A stretch of 14,239 bases of DNA, from positions 1-14,239 of the forward strand of contig JAUXHM010000010.1 in assembly GCA_030621535.1 (NCBI GenBank), given 5' to 3'. This stretch comes from Candidatus Methanophagales archaeon (GTDB lineage: Archaea > Halobacteriota > Syntropharchaeia > Alkanophagales > Methanospirareceae). This document shows, in pieces, positions 13,888 through 14,239 of this stretch (position 1 is its first letter; each line of letters begins with the position of its first letter). The position numbers and the translations under genes were made by a program. Under the pieces are notes generated by a model, which ran no database searches, was not told where the DNA came from, and worked only from the letters and a program-made list of their open reading frames with translations.

Positions 13888-14239
13888 ATGAAAGAGTTGT
13901 TTTCCTTAGCAAGCAGGCAGTTGGGGAGGAAGAAATTGCGCGTGTTTCTTATCGTGCTGGGGATAGCCATAGGAGTTGCAGCAGTGATTGGCGTGACATC
14001 GCTGGGAGAAGGGATTCGTGTTCAGGCGGTTGAGCAAATCAAGGCTTCGCATGATTTAACCACGATAGGGGTTTCGGCAGGTGTAGAAGCGGGAAGCGTT
14101 ACGCTGATAACTGATTCGAAACTAAAAGCGATTGAAGCGGATGAACACGTCTTATTCGTGGCTCCATACGTGAAGGACTCGTATGTCACGCAGAATAATA
14201 CTTATCTCGCGGTTAAGGGAATCACTCCTGAATATAGGC
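13888..14239 (+). CDS. MacB/FtsX-type ABC permease, N-terminal part (truncated by window edge)
   Basis: ATG at 13888, one base after the ATPase stop, with GGGAGG upstream. It is open to the window end (117 codons). It begins MKELFSLASRQLGRKKLRV, then a first transmembrane helix (about residues 18-40: FLIVLGIAIGVAAVIGVTSLG). The start of an extracellular MacB-type periplasmic-core-like domain follows (GIRVQAVEQI, LTTIGVSAG, VLFVAPYV, YLAVKGITPEY). The arrangement of the helix, a GEGIR-like turn and an extracellular domain is the standard MacB/LolC layout. The three C-terminal helices would lie outside the window. Confidence 0.9.
   Translation, partial: MKELFSLASRQLGRKKLRVFLIVLGIAIGVAAVIGVTSLGEGIRVQAVEQIKASHDLTTIGVSAGVEAGSVTLITDSKLKAIEADEHVLFVAPYVKDSYVTQNNTYLAVKGITPEYR

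Noticed and set aside
1-14239. CRISPR array, insertion sequence, integrase or attachment site
   Set aside because: I saw no regularly spaced direct repeats of CRISPR size, no transposase or integrase motifs, and no duplicated tRNA end near tRNA-Leu.

Overview
The window looks like a euryarchaeal chromosome, probably from the methanogen/ANME/Archaeoglobi side of the tree. The signs are an Alba chromatin protein, an ftsZ-secE-spt5 (archaeal NusG) cluster, an AglJ-like dolichol-phosphate glycosyltransferase, an archaeal-type serine hydroxymethyltransferase, a COG1340 coiled-coil protein, two DUF3344 surface proteins with CARDB repeats, archaeal TATA boxes with very short leaders, and a tRNA gene without an encoded CCA. 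The exact lineage cannot be read from the window. An ANME-1-like or methanomicrobial archaeon is a guess from gene content and from the abundance of short intergenic repeats.

Layout. Positions 1-2693 (+ strand) hold the end of a minimal nucleotidyltransferase, its HI0074/HepT-like partner, and a large fusion protein (class II amidotransferase, asparagine-synthase domain, DUF71/Dph6 domain). Positions 2967-9903 (- strand) are read right to left: ftsZ, secE, spt5, aglJ-like glycosyltransferase and hisI form one tight unit; then alba, pyrB, glyA and a coiled-coil gene each have their own upstream AT-rich promoter candidate. A tRNA-Leu(GAG) gene lies just upstream of ftsZ at 10029-10111 (-). From 10335 to the right edge (+) there are four overlapping or nearly abutting genes: a membrane-anchored DUF3344/CARDB protein, a second secreted DUF3344 protein, a MacB/LolD-type ABC ATPase and the start of its permease.

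How they fit together. The central block is housekeeping: division, secretion, transcription elongation, chromatin, pyrimidine, histidine and one-carbon metabolism, with a glycosyltransferase placed where ribosomal protein genes often follow spt5. The right-hand block looks like one envelope operon in which two related secreted proteins are made with an ABC exporter. The gaps between genes are not empty. Two different short repeat families each occur twice (2802/5265 and 2948/6805), several AT-rich hairpins flank glyA and pyrB, alba has an inverted repeat between its TATA box and start, and a GC-rich patch sits ahead of the envelope operon.

The best candidates for something new are the three-domain amidotransferase/AsnB/Dph6 fusion and the DUF3344 operon, whose first protein has two transmembrane helices inserted inside a CARDB domain. 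No CRISPR array, insertion sequence or phage gene was seen. No stretch over 300 bases lacks a gene; the longest gap is 273 bases (2694-2966).
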